A program made the position numbers and the translations under genes. Below, one piece after another: positions 1 to 13,100 of a stretch of 64,000 nt of DNA. The DNA comes from Raphanus sativus (taxonomy: Eukaryota; Streptophyta; Magnoliopsida; Brassicales; Brassicaceae), in NCBI RefSeq assembly GCF_000801105.2, contig NC_079517.1, forward strand, positions 19,911,579-19,975,578. Direction: 5' to 3'. Within the stretch, counting starts at the first letter, position 1. Each line of letters begins with the position of its first letter. Below the pieces are notes generated by a model. That model ran no database searches. It saw only the letters and a program-made list of their open reading frames with translations, and was not told the origin of the DNA.

Positions 1-153
1 ATTTTAGGTGTGAGCTCTTTCCTTTAAACTAAGAGATAATGCACAAACAAGGCAACAAGCCTTTCTTCTTTCTTCAACAATAAAAACATGGCTTACAACA
101 CCAGACCAGACCCTGCAAAAAAAAAGAGAAGAAAACGTGACCTTCCCATCCAT

Positions 154-273
<120 letters not shown>

Positions 274-299
274 TTTAGTGTTTAGTGTATATCCAAGAA

Positions 300-691
300 T
301 TTAGGGTTTAGTGTTTGGATTTTTACCCATGGGTTTAAGCTTTGTCCATGGTTTAGGATATAGTGTTTAGTGTTTATGATTTAATTTTTTGTGACGGTTT
401 TAAAGTTGTTAAAAAATTTCATCTTTTTGCAGCTAATAATGTTTTTCTTTTATTTTAAAAACTTAACACAAATTATTATTATTTTATTTATTATATTTAA
501 AAAATTGTACATTAATTCGCAAACTATGATTAGTTGGTAATTCACCCAAGAAAAATTCATGATAAAATATTAAACTAGGAAACATTTCCATATAAATAAA
601 AATTGTGGTAGTTAAAAGATAATCGATAAATTAAAAGAATGTTTACATTTTTATATTTTTCAAAAAAAAAAGGTTTACGATGAAGGGGATA

Positions 692-770
<79 letters not shown>

Positions 771-1312
771 CTACGATCCACTTACGCACTTATAATAATA
801 ACGTAACATGTAGTATATGAATTAGACATAATGATACATAGAGATTGAGAAAGAATTACAATATACTTATATTTATACTAATATATATAAAGGGGTAATA
901 TATGAATCATATGAATGCCCGCACGCATGATATGATCGTAATTACCTTTTTATCTTTTTCAAAAAACTAAAAGGTTTATGATGAGAGAGGGAGAGACTTA
1001 TATGTGGATAAACCTAAATGAGTAAGATACAAAGATACAACGAGAGTGAAATATAATTACGATCCACTTATGCACTAATAATAATAGCTATACATGCAAT
1101 ATATAAATCATATCGATGCCTGCACATGCATGATTATTATTTCATATTTCAAAGTATATGATAATAATTTAAACCTCAAAGTTAAGTTGGTTGTGTAATG
1201 TCTAAAAGGCTTATAGTTTTGAACCACAAAGACTGAATGGAGAACAAATTTAGTTTTAGTAATACATAAAACATATGAATCGTATTTGAATAATACATAT
1301 TTATATGAATAA
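300..1312. other. AT-rich non-genic tract with a diverged local duplication
   Basis: No credible gene is visible. The stretch at about 640-900 is partly repeated at about 940-1120: both copies have a poly-A-like run, 'aggttta-gatga', a GA-rich run and a segment containing 'acgatccactta'. The second copy carries only a short GA tract, so the microsatellite seems to have expanded in the first copy. Confidence 0.5.
695..767. repeat. (GA)n microsatellite
   Basis: A pure GA run of about 73 bp inside the locally duplicated tract. No gene is associated with it. Confidence 0.97.
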
Positions 1313-4300
1313 CTAGGGTCGGCCCGCCCTACGGGCGGGATATTATTATTGTGTAATATTATAAATGTATTATCGTATATTTTCATTGCAATTTGTATGT
1401 TTATATTCCTAAAATTTATTATTTAATGTTTACAAATTGATGAGTTTTGTTTTGGATTATATGTATTTTGGAGTATACGTAACTTATTAGTTACGTGGTT
1501 GTCCTTTTCTAGTTGTTATCTTCATTTGTCATTAAATTCTTTATTGTGTTTCAATATATTATTTTTTATTATTTATCTTAAGTATAAATGATATTGTTTT
1601 ACTTTTGTATGAAGTGTTATTTTGTAATATCTTTTAAGATTCTTTTATCATTTTTCCCGTTGACTTCTTTTGTTGTAAAAAAATCAAATTTACTTTCTTT
1701 GCAGTTTTACTTTCTTTGCAGTTTTACTTTTATTTTTTTCGTTGATCTCTTTTATTTTAAAATAATTAAATTTATTTTTTTGGAGTTAACTAAACTTTTT
1801 AATATGATTTTTGCGATGATCAATTTAGGTATGTTCTACTTTTTTATTATGTCGGTATATATAATTTGATTTGTTTGTTTTAAGTTAACTAATTTCATTA
1901 TGTTATTTTTGTTTGTTATTGAGTTATTTTACATTATGTTTTTGTGAGACTATGCAAGAATATATATTTTAAGTCTATCAAAATTGTTGATTTGAATTTT
2001 TTTGTTAAAATATTTTTTATCGATAATCTATTGTAACTATTATATTTTTTTTGGCTTTGTGTTTATTCGATTAATGAAAACATAATCGTATTAATTTTTA
2101 TGCGGTCTGCCATTTTATTGACCATTTTGTCAATACAACAGTTGAAGCAAAAGTAATATATGTTTTATTGGTATTTTCTATTTGATTTATTTGGGAATCT
2201 CGTTATTTTCTTCTCATGTGGGTCTATATATGTAGATTGTAAATTTTTTAACTATGCTGATTTGTATGAATTTTATTTAATATGTCTATTATGTTGATTT
2301 GTTGAGCGTGCAAGTCGGTTGGTTTTAGATATTGGAATGAATACACAATATTCTTAAACTTTTACCTAATACCATGAATACAAAATATTCATTTATATAT
2401 AGTGATAATATTAGATTTGAGTGATCGTCGCAGAGGAGTCACATTTTTGCGGTAACATCTTTCTTCCCTTTCTTTCGATAATCGTTGTACTATAACATTG
2501 GTCTTAAGTAATTGTAATCAGATAGATTTATCAATATAGTCATCAGAAATTTATAGACCTAGATAATCTTTTTTTTTTTTTGAAACTAAACCTAGATAAT
2601 ATTTGTCTTTGATAAAAAAAAAGATAACATTTGTCTTTATATAAATGGTATCCCTTACGTACTTTGTTATAATACCACAATCGTAGTGTAACATAAGTTA
2701 AATGCTGAGCATTAGACATACTAATTTACTTTTGATGTTACATTGTTACATGCCTCAATAGTTTTTTCATAGAGTCCAAGTTTTTTTTTGTTGATGAAGA
2801 TTTTATTATAGAAATGTTAGATGACTGAATGCAGTTTAAAGATAAAGGCTTATAATACGTTAGTTATTTTACAATATTTAAAGAGTCTGCATTTTCACTG
2901 TTTATTGTTACAGTAATAATACAGTGATTAGTGCCTTAGTGTAAGGCTTAATGTTAGTTTTTCTTCTTCAAAATGTCCTAACGTAAATGTGTAGTGCCTA
3001 GCACACTCTCTCATGCCTTTTTGTGTTGGTTAGACTATGTGTCTATGAAAATATTGAAAGTTAGTGTTATTTCAGTCGAGGGTAAAATATACCTTTTTAA
3101 ATGTTAAACTAAAATTTAAATAGTTCCTTCTCAGCGGTAATATGAACTTTAAATAATATTTTATAAGGAAAAGGTTTATCTTTCCAGTAAGAAAAGAAAA
3201 ATAGAAACATAAGAATAATCAATCGCTAAGATAAACTTAACCCGTACGTTTAAATATTTCTTATATATGATCTTTTAACAGTTTATTTAATTACTCATTT
3301 ATAGTTAAATTAGTAATTAACAGAAATAGAAACATAAGAACAAACAATCGCATATAGTTAAATTATAGCTATGAAGAAATGCACATAATCTACTTAAACA
3401 CCATTGAAACATAAGAATAATCGCCAGTTTCAATAAATTATTGATTTATAAACTCACTTGTACACAGATGATACTCATAATTAACCTTATGCATAAACTC
3501 GGACAGAAGAAGCCATTGTTGATCTTCCAAACGATAACCAATCAGTTTAACTAAGCACGGGTGACTTAACTGCCCCAAGCAGTTGATCTCTGTCCGACCT
3601 CACAAGTCACAACAAATCACACAAACGGGTCATAGAATCAATCAATGAAAGTTTGAGATTGGAGTGACATAATAAAAGAACAAAGTTATGTGTACCAGCC
3701 ATTCTTGGTGACCATGAAATCCATCAGAGATAAGACGCTTGACAACAACTATAATATCAATGCTGGATTTAGAGTAGTCTCATCGATCAATCCTTTAGTC
3801 AGAACAAAACCGCCTTCTCGGACAACCCAGTTTGTTCTGAAGTTCCTGGTTGCAAGTATGAGTTCGTTGAAGGTGTACGTAAAGCTCCTATCGTGCACTT
3901 TGCTAAGTATCTCTCCTTCTCCCTTATGTGCTGCTGCTGATGATAATTGATCACTCTAAAGATGAAGGTAGTAGAGACTATTGCTCTTATCTGCACAAAC
4001 ACACACAAAGGTTGACTAAAGTCGAAACGAAGGACAACTGAAAAAGGTGGAGACTTTTTTATTTAGATCACCTGAAGATTCTCACAAAGTTCATTCCTTT
4101 TCTGAGAACCATCATTAATAAACTGTAAAAAGATCATATTTGCAGAACACTAACAACAGAGAGAGCAACTTCATCCGCCCCTTGATCAAGCACCTCCTTC
4201 GTACAACATACATGGCTAAACACTGTGTATAAGGCATTCGAAAGCTCAGCATAATAAAATCAGGGATTACATTTGATCAAGAAGCTGCAAAATTAAGTAA

Positions 4301-5011
4301 CTATTGCCAAATGTGGGGATGTAGTGGGGAGCATTAGAAGCTCGAGAATGAAACGATAGCTCATGTATATGACCGTTTCATCATTGATACACTTTCAATC
4401 TACTGCGTCATTTTTTACCCTTTCTTTCACACTTAATGGACGTAGACGAACCGGGCATTTGATCCTCTCTTGTAGCCATCTTCATCCCTCACATTTCGTA
4501 CATCACCTGATCTTATCCCTAAAGAAATCATGATGAAAAAACAGCGACGCAGAGGAAGTACACAGAGGCGAAGTAGAGTCCGCCGTGATCTTGAATAGCA
4601 ATGTCGTCATGAGCTGCGATCAGAGAACTTGACTTCCTCGAAGTCGGAACTCAAGCTAGAGCAATGGTAGCTGAGAATTGAATACCACATTGATTTAACA
4701 CCACTACAGAGGAGAGCTGAGCAATGGAGGCGACTAAGAGCTTGATTTCAACGACGGAACAACTCAATCGAAACCCTAGGTGTGACCCGATGTCGGACGG
4801 CGGAGGAGGATAAAGGTTCGAGCATGTCAACGTACCTTTTTTAAGCTGGGCTTTACGAAGCTTTACACGGAATCAAAAGCCCAAACGAAGCTATAACCTA
4901 GTTAAATGAAACGATGAGTTTCGATAAAGAGGACAGGTGTCGTGCTGAGGATAAACGACTTGATGACGTGTCTCAACCAGGAGGGAGAGAACATTTTTAT
5001 ATATATATAGA
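1313..5011 (-). mobile_element. Probable Helitron carrying a kinase-gene fragment
   Basis: On the minus strand the element ends at 1313 with CTAG followed by T, preceded by a perfect 7-bp hairpin (CCCGCCC / GGGCGGG, 1323-1339). This is the classical Helitron 3' end. The proposed 5' end is at 5011, where the minus strand reads A then TCTATATATATA, a start typical of Brassicaceae Helitrons. This end is less certain, because Helitron 5' ends are short and no target duplication exists to confirm them. The interior is non-coding except for a receptor-like cytoplasmic kinase relic at 3487-3990 and a moderately GC-rich, leader-like stretch at about 4440-4860. The rest (1340-3480) is AT-rich without a gene. 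Both gene-like parts point in the Helitron's own direction, as expected for transcribed captured fragments. Confidence 0.5.
3487..3990 (-). pseudogene. Receptor-like cytoplasmic kinase (RLCK VII/APK1-PBL type) N-lobe fragment
   Basis: Minus-strand translation shows the N-terminal part of an RLCK-VII serine/threonine kinase. In order it has [15 protein letters not shown] (remains of the glycine loop), [11 protein letters not shown], then after a frame change VVVKRL (the ATP-binding lysine region) and HGHQEWL. A GT-AG intron (about 3595-3698) follows, then [19 protein letters not shown] and LLLSEFMH. The family normally continues for about 200 more residues with the HRD and DFG motifs; these are absent, so no catalytic lobe remains. 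The glycine loop is also damaged and at least one frameshift is present. An acceptor-like site lies at the upstream edge near 3990. It appears to be a captured fragment inside a Helitron and is probably not functional as a protein. Confidence 0.7.
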
Positions 5012-5204
5012 TACATAAAACATCTGAAGAACAAATTTACATTTAATAATACATAAAACATTTGATTAGATATTAGTAATATTTATACATAAAACATAAG
5101 AATCGTATTAATGCCCGGGCATTAATACGATTCGTATGTTTAAAATAAAAATATGTTAAAATCTTAATCTTATTTTTTTAAACATTCATCAATACTGATA
5201 AAAT

Positions 5205-5206
<2 letters not shown>

Positions 5207-5286
<80 letters not shown>
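5207..5286. repeat. (GA)n microsatellite
   Basis: A pure GA run of 80 bp in AT-rich DNA just outside the proposed Helitron 5' end. The flanks (5012-5206 and 5287-5730) show nothing gene-like. Confidence 0.97.
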
Positions 5287-5290
<4 letters not shown>

Positions 5291-5733
5291 TAAACAAAAT
5301 GAGTTCGAGAGTAAGATGCAAATAAAGAAATATAGAACAAGTTTGATTACACAAAAAATTTACGTACATAATAATTTGATTATATATTAATAATATTTAT
5401 ACATAAAACCTATGCAAAGAAATATATAAGTGTGATTACACAAATATTTACGTACATATAATTTGATTAGATATTAATAATATTTATCTTACTCGAATTA
5501 GATATTATACACAAAATCAGTTCTTCTTACATGGTTCAACAAATACAGCCAAGTTCTGTGGAATCCTTACATGTTTGAAGTCAATGACCTACGAGGAAGG
5601 TATGTTATTATACAAAAATCATGCATATGAAAATCAAATTGTATAATAATAATTATATCTTTATACGCAAGTTCTTGCAAATGAATCAGAGTAAGATAAA
5701 TCACACCAGTGATATGTATAAACTATTGAGACT

Positions 5734-5872
5734 ATGGAAAAGGAAGTTTATGGACAAGCTTTTCAAACCTCAACAGTTAAGGATTTGTATAGACATCGAG
5801 CCATTCTCACTCCTACAAATGATGAAGTGGATAAAATAAATGATTACATGCTTTCGCAGTTGCCAGGTAACA
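5734..5872 (+). pseudogene. Helitron-type PIF1-like helicase fragment
   Basis: A 46-codon stretch reads EKEVYGQAFQ, then YRHRAILTPTNDEVDKIND and YMLSQLPG. This matches the conserved C-terminal region of the PIF1-like helicase domain of plant Helitron Rep/helicase proteins ('RAIL-PTN--V--IN-YML--L-G'). The usual protein exceeds 1000 residues; only this piece is recognisable. It lies 240 bp upstream of a plus-strand Helitron 3' hairpin, so it is probably a leftover of that element's coding region. Confidence 0.6.
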
Positions 5873-6083
5873 TGTTTTGTGTTTACTCTTATGTTCCAGT
5901 AAATTTTTACATGTCACTAAAATAAAGGATTTACATATGTTTCTATCTCAGTGACGTCTATGCCGTAAAATCAGCACCACCGAGATTAAACACCAAAAAA
6001 AAAACACACAAAACCCAAATTCCAAACTATATATATATATACTTTCTAATATTTTCAAAAAATTACTGATCTAACCATCTCAT

Positions 6084-6111
6084 CCCGCGCAAGGCGCGGG
6101 TTACTACCTAG
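6084..6111 (+). mobile_element. Helitron 3' terminus
   Basis: A 7-bp perfect hairpin CCCGCGC-AAG-GCGCGGG (6084-6100) is followed 7 nt later by CTAG (ending at 6111) and then T. This is the standard Helitron 3' end. The matching 5' end could not be fixed. The helicase fragment just upstream supports the orientation. Confidence 0.75.
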
Positions 6112-6265
6112 TGTTTATATATATCATAAAAACAAAAACCAGCCCAATATCTATGTGGATGCGCGAATCAGCCTCTAATATTATTTACCACAATAAGCTA
6201 AAGTAGTAAAGATGTACCCATTAACCTTTTGTTTTTCAAGATTTTATATATAATAAAAATAAAGA

Positions 6266-6294
6266 CCCGCCCATTTGGGCGGGTTAAGATCTAG
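6266..6294 (+). mobile_element. Second Helitron 3' terminus
   Basis: Hairpin CCCGCCC-ATTT-GGGCGGG (6266-6283) is followed by TTAAGAT, CTAG at 6291-6294 and T. It lies 183 bp beyond the previous terminus in the same orientation, suggesting that one Helitron sits inside, or just next to, another. The 5' end was not identified. Confidence 0.75.
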
Positions 6295-7039
6295 TTACTG
6301 TTATTGTTATGGAACTTATCTACTAGTTGGGTTCATGATTATTTGCGTTAAAATCTAATTTATTTGAGTTCATGATTAATTGTTCTGTTATTGTTGTTGT
6401 AACTATAATATGCATTTTCATGTATGAGTTCAGGATAAATCGTACATCTCTAAATCACTAAGGGGTTAAACCCTAAACTCTAAATTAGATAGGGTTCAAA
6501 CCTATACCCTAAATCATATATGGTTAAAATCCTATACTCTAAATCACATAAAGAGAGAATAAGAGTTTTGTGTTTAACAAGTTAAAATTTAGTATGTAAA
6601 AAGTCGATTTGAGTGAATAATAAGTTATAGTTTTTGACTTAAACTTATACAAATTAGTGATTAATAAGCTAACATAAATGTCTATACTCTAAACCACTAA
6701 AATTGACTTGTTAAATACTACATCCTAAAACATGAAATCTACTTCTTACAAGTAAAAGTTTAAGTCCAAACTATAGCTTATTAATCACTCATTATGATCA
6801 GCTTAAGTTTATAATTTATTACTTATTGTTTGATTTCTTTGTTTTTGAAGCTACGTACCTTCAGTTTACAGTAGAATGGAAAGAGTCAACAAGTCTAAAA
6901 CCAGTAATTATGGTCTAAATCCAGTAACTATTGCAAACTGATAACATATCTAAAACCAGTAACAATTCCAGAGTGATATAAAGTCTTAGTTGCAGTAACC
7001 AACACAATATTAAAAAAAAAAAAACAAATGAAAGCATTG
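6295..7039. other. AT-rich spacer, no gene
   Basis: Short degenerate repeats resembling 'ccctaaactctaaat' occur at about 6460-6560, with several copies of 'taaaaccagtaa' at about 6895-6965. Nothing codes. The far end of the decayed MULE transposon to its right is expected here but could not be recognised. Confidence 0.4.
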
Positions 7040-9256
7040 CTAAATAGATCTTTCACATGTAGCCCTGTTACCTCTTTTTCTCTTGAGCTCCTTGCAATAA
7101 ACATATCTTGTCTGCAACTGTCTGATATCTGCATTTTCTTCTCCTTCCTGCTCCTCTTCTTGTTTTCGAAGGTAGCACATTAGCATTTCCAACATCATCT
7201 GGAACAACTCAACTATCCTCATGAACACCTATTGGATTGATGTCTTCTTGATAAATTGTTCTTCATGAGGAAGTAGTGTGCATGTCATCCGTAAGTGAGT
7301 GTGGGTTTTGGCCTACTGTTAAAACAGTCTTAACGGCATGCTACATGGAATTTTTAGCACGTTGTATCTCCCACATAAGCAAGTTCTTCTATCCAAATCA
7401 ACCATGCAGTTGATTGTATCTCCACGAACCAAAAATCGATGCTCATTAACTGACTGGACAAGAAATGTTTGTCCCTTGTTTATTCGCCTATCTATCTTCT
7501 GCTTGATGGAAATAGTTAAGGGTTGTGTAGGCTTCCTTTTTATTGCTCTACGTTCAAAGAACCAACGGGTCAGAATTTCTCTGATGCTATCCAACAAAGG
7601 ATTGATTGGATACTCTCTTGGTGTGCGCAAATCAGAGTTTATTGATTCAGCCGAGTTTGTCGTCCTCATGTCATACCTTAATCCTTGAAACTGACAGCGA
7701 GCCCACTTTGTAATATCTGCATCTCTTAAATATTTTCCAATTGATGGACTGATATTGCACACAGCTTGGAATTGTTTCTGAAAATCGAAGACTTTATAAG
7801 CTTTAGAAGCTTTTGAAATCAATCCAACCATTCTTTTTTCTCTGTAATATGTGACAACATTATTCAACAAATGGTTAATGCAAATTCCATGTTGAAAAAG
7901 AGGGTAAACGTACTCAAGTGCCTTACCAATCGAGCTATTTATGTCTGACACAAAAGCTAGAGAACGCTTTTCCGCAACAACAACGTTTAGTTGTCTCATA
8001 AACCAATCGCATGAACGATCATTTCTGAGTCCACAACCGCAAATGCAATAGGATACAAGTTAGAGTTTCCATCTAATGTTGTCGTAACAAGTAATACCCC
8101 TTTTGTATTAGTTCTTCAAAAATGTTTTCGAATGGCTGTGTGAAAACCTCAAACTGATTGCCCAAACGAAACGAAGAGAAATCAGAATTCCCATCTACAT
8201 CAGTTTCATAACACGTATGTGTTCATGGATTAACTTCTCTCAGCATGTGCAAATATTTCAGAATTTTTCCAAAACTCTTCTCAGGAATACTTCTAACAAC
8301 ATTAATTGCAAACTTGCGAGCATCCCATGCTAAGGATTTAAATATCTCGCATCCATGATCCATTCTCATAATCTGTATGGCATTATTAGCTTTAAGACCT
8401 TCTTTACACCATCATACATATGCATTATTAGACTGCCTATAGTTTTCGCAGAAGCTTTCCGACCACCATTTTTCATACTTGATACAACAAATGTATGATC
8501 TGCCACATATTTTTTAATGATGAAATATGTGGATCATGATAACCCCTCAACATGAACACTCCAAATATATGTTGTCAATATATTGGATATACCAAAGTTT
8601 TCTATCTGATTTCACAACTTTGTAATTGAACTGATGCTTCATTGCTGAGATTTTGACTGCTTCTTCCAACATCGATTTGTTTTGAAATGTTTCACCCGTC
8701 TTCACAACATCAATCAAAGAAAACCGAATACTTTTTCCCATGTTGTCTTCTTTTGCACCTAGACGACATCATCTTCTTCTTCACAGTCGTCTGAGTTACA
8801 ATTGTCTTCAGCATGATTATCCAATTCAGATGAACTACCAATGCCATCTCGAGGTGAAAAAGAGGAAGGTTCACCTTGCTCTCTGAAACACGATTCAGAT
8901 GCCTCACTATCAAGTTCAATGTTGTCCATGTTTCGATTGATAGGTGAAGTAGACAAATACAACCTTGTTGAAGCTTTTCCACTTGCATATGTAAAAAAAA
9001 ATAACTTGCCGATCATTCCGATGATAACTAGGAGACAGTCTATCGTACTGATTAACTCCATAGGTAAGTAGCTTAACTCAAGCCCGACCAGGTTTTGGTC
9101 AATTCCATAATACTCAAAAGCCATATTATGTAGGTCTTTAAAGGAACTTGTCGATTCCACAACCAGTACTCTACTTCGTTTTTCTTTATCAACAGCAAAT
9201 ATGCATCCTTTACGGGGATCAAATTTCCACAATCCACAAAAGGCATAAATATGCAT
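7040..9256 (-). pseudogene. Decayed MULE (MuDR-type) transposase
   Basis: This is a minus-strand relic of the transposase encoded intact at 49631. The N-terminus begins at an ATG at 9256 (MHIYAFCGLWK) and keeps the LELSYLP segment. The middle is broken by frameshifts and stops (about 8000-8540). The 7319-7999 stretch retains the second Asp (FVSDINS), the CxxH motif (GICINHL), the NSAESIN Glu and the start of the SWIM zinc finger (CLCG). A one-base loss after KIPC destroys the SWIM Cys-His pair. The tail at about 7040-7100 shows a degenerate zinc knuckle (GNRATCERSI). Several frame breaks make it non-functional. Confidence 0.85.
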
Positions 9257-9469
9257 CTTCTCCAACAAGAAATTCAAATTTTTTTGGTGGATTCAAAAAA
9301 ATAAAAGTAAAGATCATGTGATGAACAAGAAGAATACTATTAAAAATATTAACTTAAGAAACAAAAAAATTTAGTAAATTATAAATTTAGAATATATTCT
9401 TTTAACAGATTTTGGAGAGATTTAGGGAAATATACATTGCGAATTTGAGAGAACATACATTATGTTGCC

Positions 9470-9780
9470 ATAAAAAGTAGATATCATGGTAGATTGTGTA
9501 ACCCGGCTGTGGTAGGGTGGAGTATTTTGGTAGATATACCAAACATACTTTCGTAGAGTATTGGTCCATAGGCAGATTTTGTGATTTCGTGTTTGTAGAT
9601 ATATTAAGAAATAATAGTTAATGAAATCTACCGTAGTTCAGAAATTAGGAAAAATGGCAGCTGATTTATACTACGAAGGTAGAATGTGTAATCATTGGTA
9701 GATATTATGTTCTACGAGCTAGTAAACAGTAGATTATGTTTTCTGCAATCCGTAGATCAAAAAATGAAATTATTTTCTAC
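9470..9780 (-). repeat. GTAGA/TCTAC motif array upstream of relic transposase
   Basis: About 12 copies of the pentamer GTAGA or its complement occur in roughly 310 bp; by chance about 0.6 would be expected. Nine read GTAGA on the plus strand, so TCTAC in the transposase's direction. The same motif is clustered at the equivalent place upstream of the intact transposase (49150-49430). Confidence 0.75.
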
Positions 9781-9992
9781 TGATATTTAGTCAACCAAAA
9801 TATTTTTCATATGATTTTTTTTGTTTATGTACATTTTGAATATTTTTCCATTTTTTGAAACTTAAAATAATTTATATGAATTTTCAAAGATGGCCAAGGG
9901 TTTCTTAGTCCAAAACAGATCAAAAAGGTTTATGGCAAATTGACAATATCATTATTTTTTTGTTCCGTTTTAGCAATTTTCTCAGTATTTTT

Positions 9993-10170
9993 TGAGAAGT
10001 TATGTAATTCGATAATCGGTTTGTCTTATTCATTCATGACCTCAAGGTCTTCTTTATATACAAGTCACGATCTCCTACTTCTAAGGACAAAAGGAAATCT
10101 AATACAATCGAAATAAGGAAATATGCCAAAAGATAAACATGATCGAGATATATGGAAATATAGCTTAATA
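9993..10170 (-). repeat. Copia 3' LTR
   Basis: On the minus strand it starts TATTAAGC and ends TTCTCA. It is preceded there by the G-rich polypurine tract at about 10171-10180. It matches the other LTR except at two bases. Confidence 0.93.
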
Positions 10171-10176
10171 CCCCCC

Positions 10177-13100
10177 TCAAGTTGGAGCATACAAGTTTCG
10201 AATGCCCAACTTGTAATGAAAAATGTCGAACTCCTTTCGTCCTTGTGCCTTGGTAATAATATCTGCGAGCTGGTCTTTAGAGACGACATGTTTCGTTTCG
10301 ATTGTGCCATTCTTGATATGATCACGGATAAAATGACACTCTGCTTCTATATGTTTTGTTCTTTCACGAAAAACTGGATTTCGAGTTAAGTAGATCGCGG
10401 ACTGGTTATCACACATAAGTGTCATTGGTCGAGTGTGTCGGATGCCGAAGTCTAGAAGAAGCCCTTTAATCCATTTGAACTCGCGAACAAGCTCAGTCAT
10501 TGCTCTATATTCGGCTTCGGTAGAGGAGAGAGCGACGGTATCCTGTTTCTGTGTTTTCCAAGAGATAACAGAGGTACCCATTTGCACGATCCATCCTGTC
10601 AAAGAGCGTCGAGTTAATGGGCAACCTTCCCAATCAGAGTCGGACCAGCCAGTTAGATGGATCGGAGGAGCTGCACATAAGAGTATTCCTTGGCCAAGTG
10701 TGCCTTTCAAATATCTTATAACGTGCACAGCAGCTTCCCAATGTGCTTCTTGTGGTTCCTGCATAAACTGCGTAAGGATGTGAATAGAGTAAGCTAGATC
10801 TGGTCGTGTCGCAGATAGATATACCAAACGTCCCACCAGGCGACGATAACGCACAGGCTCGGAAAGTAGTGGAGTCTTCGCCACTGCCAGACCATGTTTC
10901 TGATAAATGGGAAAACCAGCGGGTTTGCATCCAAGCATCCCGACTTCAGTAACAACATCAGTGCAGTACTTTCGTTGACATAAATAGAATCCTTCTGGAC
11001 TGCGAGCAACTTCAAGACCAAGAAAATATTTCAGAGAACCGAGGTCTTTCATGTGAAAAAAAGCGGAGATATAGGATTTAAAATCTTGAATGGCTGAAGT
11101 TGAGTTGCCTGCAATGACTAGATCGTCAACATAAACTAGGACACGAATAGTAGAACCATTCTTCGTTGACACAAAAAACGAGTAGTCGCTGCGTGACTGA
11201 GTAAAACCGAAGGCACACAGAGCATAGGTTAGTTTGGCAAACCAACAACGAGGCGCCTGTTTCAATCCATAGAGAGATTTGCGCAGTCTACAGACTCGGT
11301 TGTCAGAATCAGATTGAAAACCAGGTGGTAACTTCATGTAAACTTCTTCGTCTAGGTCTCCGTGAAGGAAAGCATTGTGTACGTCCATCTGATGAACTTC
11401 ATAATCTTGTTTGGCAGATACATCAAGGAAAATTCGAAATGTAGTCATCTTAGCCACCGGTGCGAAAGTCTCGCCGTAGTCGATACCTTCAATTTGTTTG
11501 TTTCCCAGTACAACAAGTCTTGCTTTATACCTCTCAAGTGTTCCATCAGCTTTGAGCTTGATCCGAAACACCCACTTGCAACCGAGTGCTATCTTTCCAG
11601 GAGGTAGTTCAACCAAGTCCCAAGTCTTGTTTAACTCTAACGCGTCGATTTCGAACCGCATCGCTTTCTTCCACACATCAAGTAACACTGCCTCTTTGTA
11701 AGAATGAGGCTCAACCATGAGAGTAAGAGCCGATAAATAGTTGCAGTGTGATTCGGAAAAACGAGCAGTTGTATAATAAGCTGAGAGAGGATAGACCATA
11801 CCTGAGGACTGTGATGTAGAGAGAGCGGCGAGAGGAGTAAGGGTGACTGTATTTACTACGAAGTCTGCGAGGCGTGTTGATGGTTGCTTAGTTCGCAAGC
11901 CACGTCCTAATGCCGGAGTAGCTGTAGTAGTCGATGGATCATTGGATTCGGGTTGTGGCGAAGTTGGAGCCGAGATCATAGTCCAGGTCAAAGGTATATC
12001 AATCGTTGTGGAGGAAGGATTAGTGTCTTCATCTTCATCAGTCGGTATTGTAGGTAACGTTTCCATCGTTTGTGTGATAGGAGATGTTGTCGTGGTTTTT
12101 GATTTTCTTTCTAGGAATGGAAAAACTGTTTCTTGAAACAAGACATCTCTTGACGTAAAACATTCTTCTTTTTCCAGGTCGTAAAGTCTCCATCCCTTTT
12201 TGCCATAGGGATATCCCAAAAATACGCACCATCGGCTTCGAGATGCAAATTTATCTCCATGATGGTTTTGGTTATGTGCATAACATAAGCAACCAAATAC
12301 GTGAAGCTGGTCGAATGCTGGTTTTCTCTTGTAGAGCATCTCGTATGGGGTTTTGTCGTTCAGGAGTTTAGAAAGTGTACGATTAATCAAGTAACAAGCT
12401 GTTAAAGCACACTCTGCCCAAAATTCAATAGGTAAGCCGGCTTGGAAGCGAAGTGCGCGTGCCACATTTAGAATATGTCGATGCTTTCGCTCCACCCGTC
12501 CGTTCTGTTGTGGAGTCCCGACGCAGGAGGTCTCGTGGATTATGCCATGTTCACGAAAATACTTGGTAAGGCACATAAATTCGGTGCCATTATCGCTTCG
12601 AATCGTCTTGATCTTTTGATTGTGTTGTCGTTGAACCAAGGCAACGAACTTTTGTAGTCTGGCGGAGACGTTGACCTTATCAGGCAGGAGATAGAGCCAG
12701 ACTGCTCTTGAGTAATCATCGACGATGGTTAGAAAATATCGAGAGCCACAAAACGCGGAAGTCCGGTAGGGTCCCCAGAGATCACAATGAATTAACTCAA
12801 AAGAACAAGATGCTTTATTATAACTATTAGAAAACGAGTTTCGTGTTTGTTTGGACCGAAGACAAACATCACAACTAGATAGAGAAAGCGCAAGACTAGT
12901 AGATTTAAGCTTAACATCAGGTAGTAAGTTGACGACACAGGAAGATGGATGCCCGAGACGTTGATGCCACAAAACACCTTCGTCACTTGTTGTAGTATTG
13001 AAAGCTGCTGCAGTCTCTAAGCCTCGGAATAAATACAGTCCATCTCCCTCTCGTTCACCCACTCCAATCAGTGTTCTCGTAGTGCGGTCCTGCAAAATTA

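Larger units (their letters stand above)
7040..9983 (-). mobile_element. Decayed Mutator-like element, right terminus next to Copia insertion
   Basis: The 5' flank of the relic transposase (9257-9983) aligns by eye with that of the intact MULE at 48886. It shares a terminal 'gagaaaattgc' to 'ggaac' segment, the piece containing 'attcatataaatta', and an array of GTAGA/TCTAC motifs. The terminus is taken at 9983. The opposite end was not found. A Copia element inserted 9 bp beyond this end; the nine bases between (9984-9992) could be half of a MULE target duplication. Confidence 0.55.

Noticed and set aside
1588..1869. 93-codon Phe/Leu-rich frame
   Set aside because: Low-complexity AT-rich DNA produces such frames; no start context or homology.
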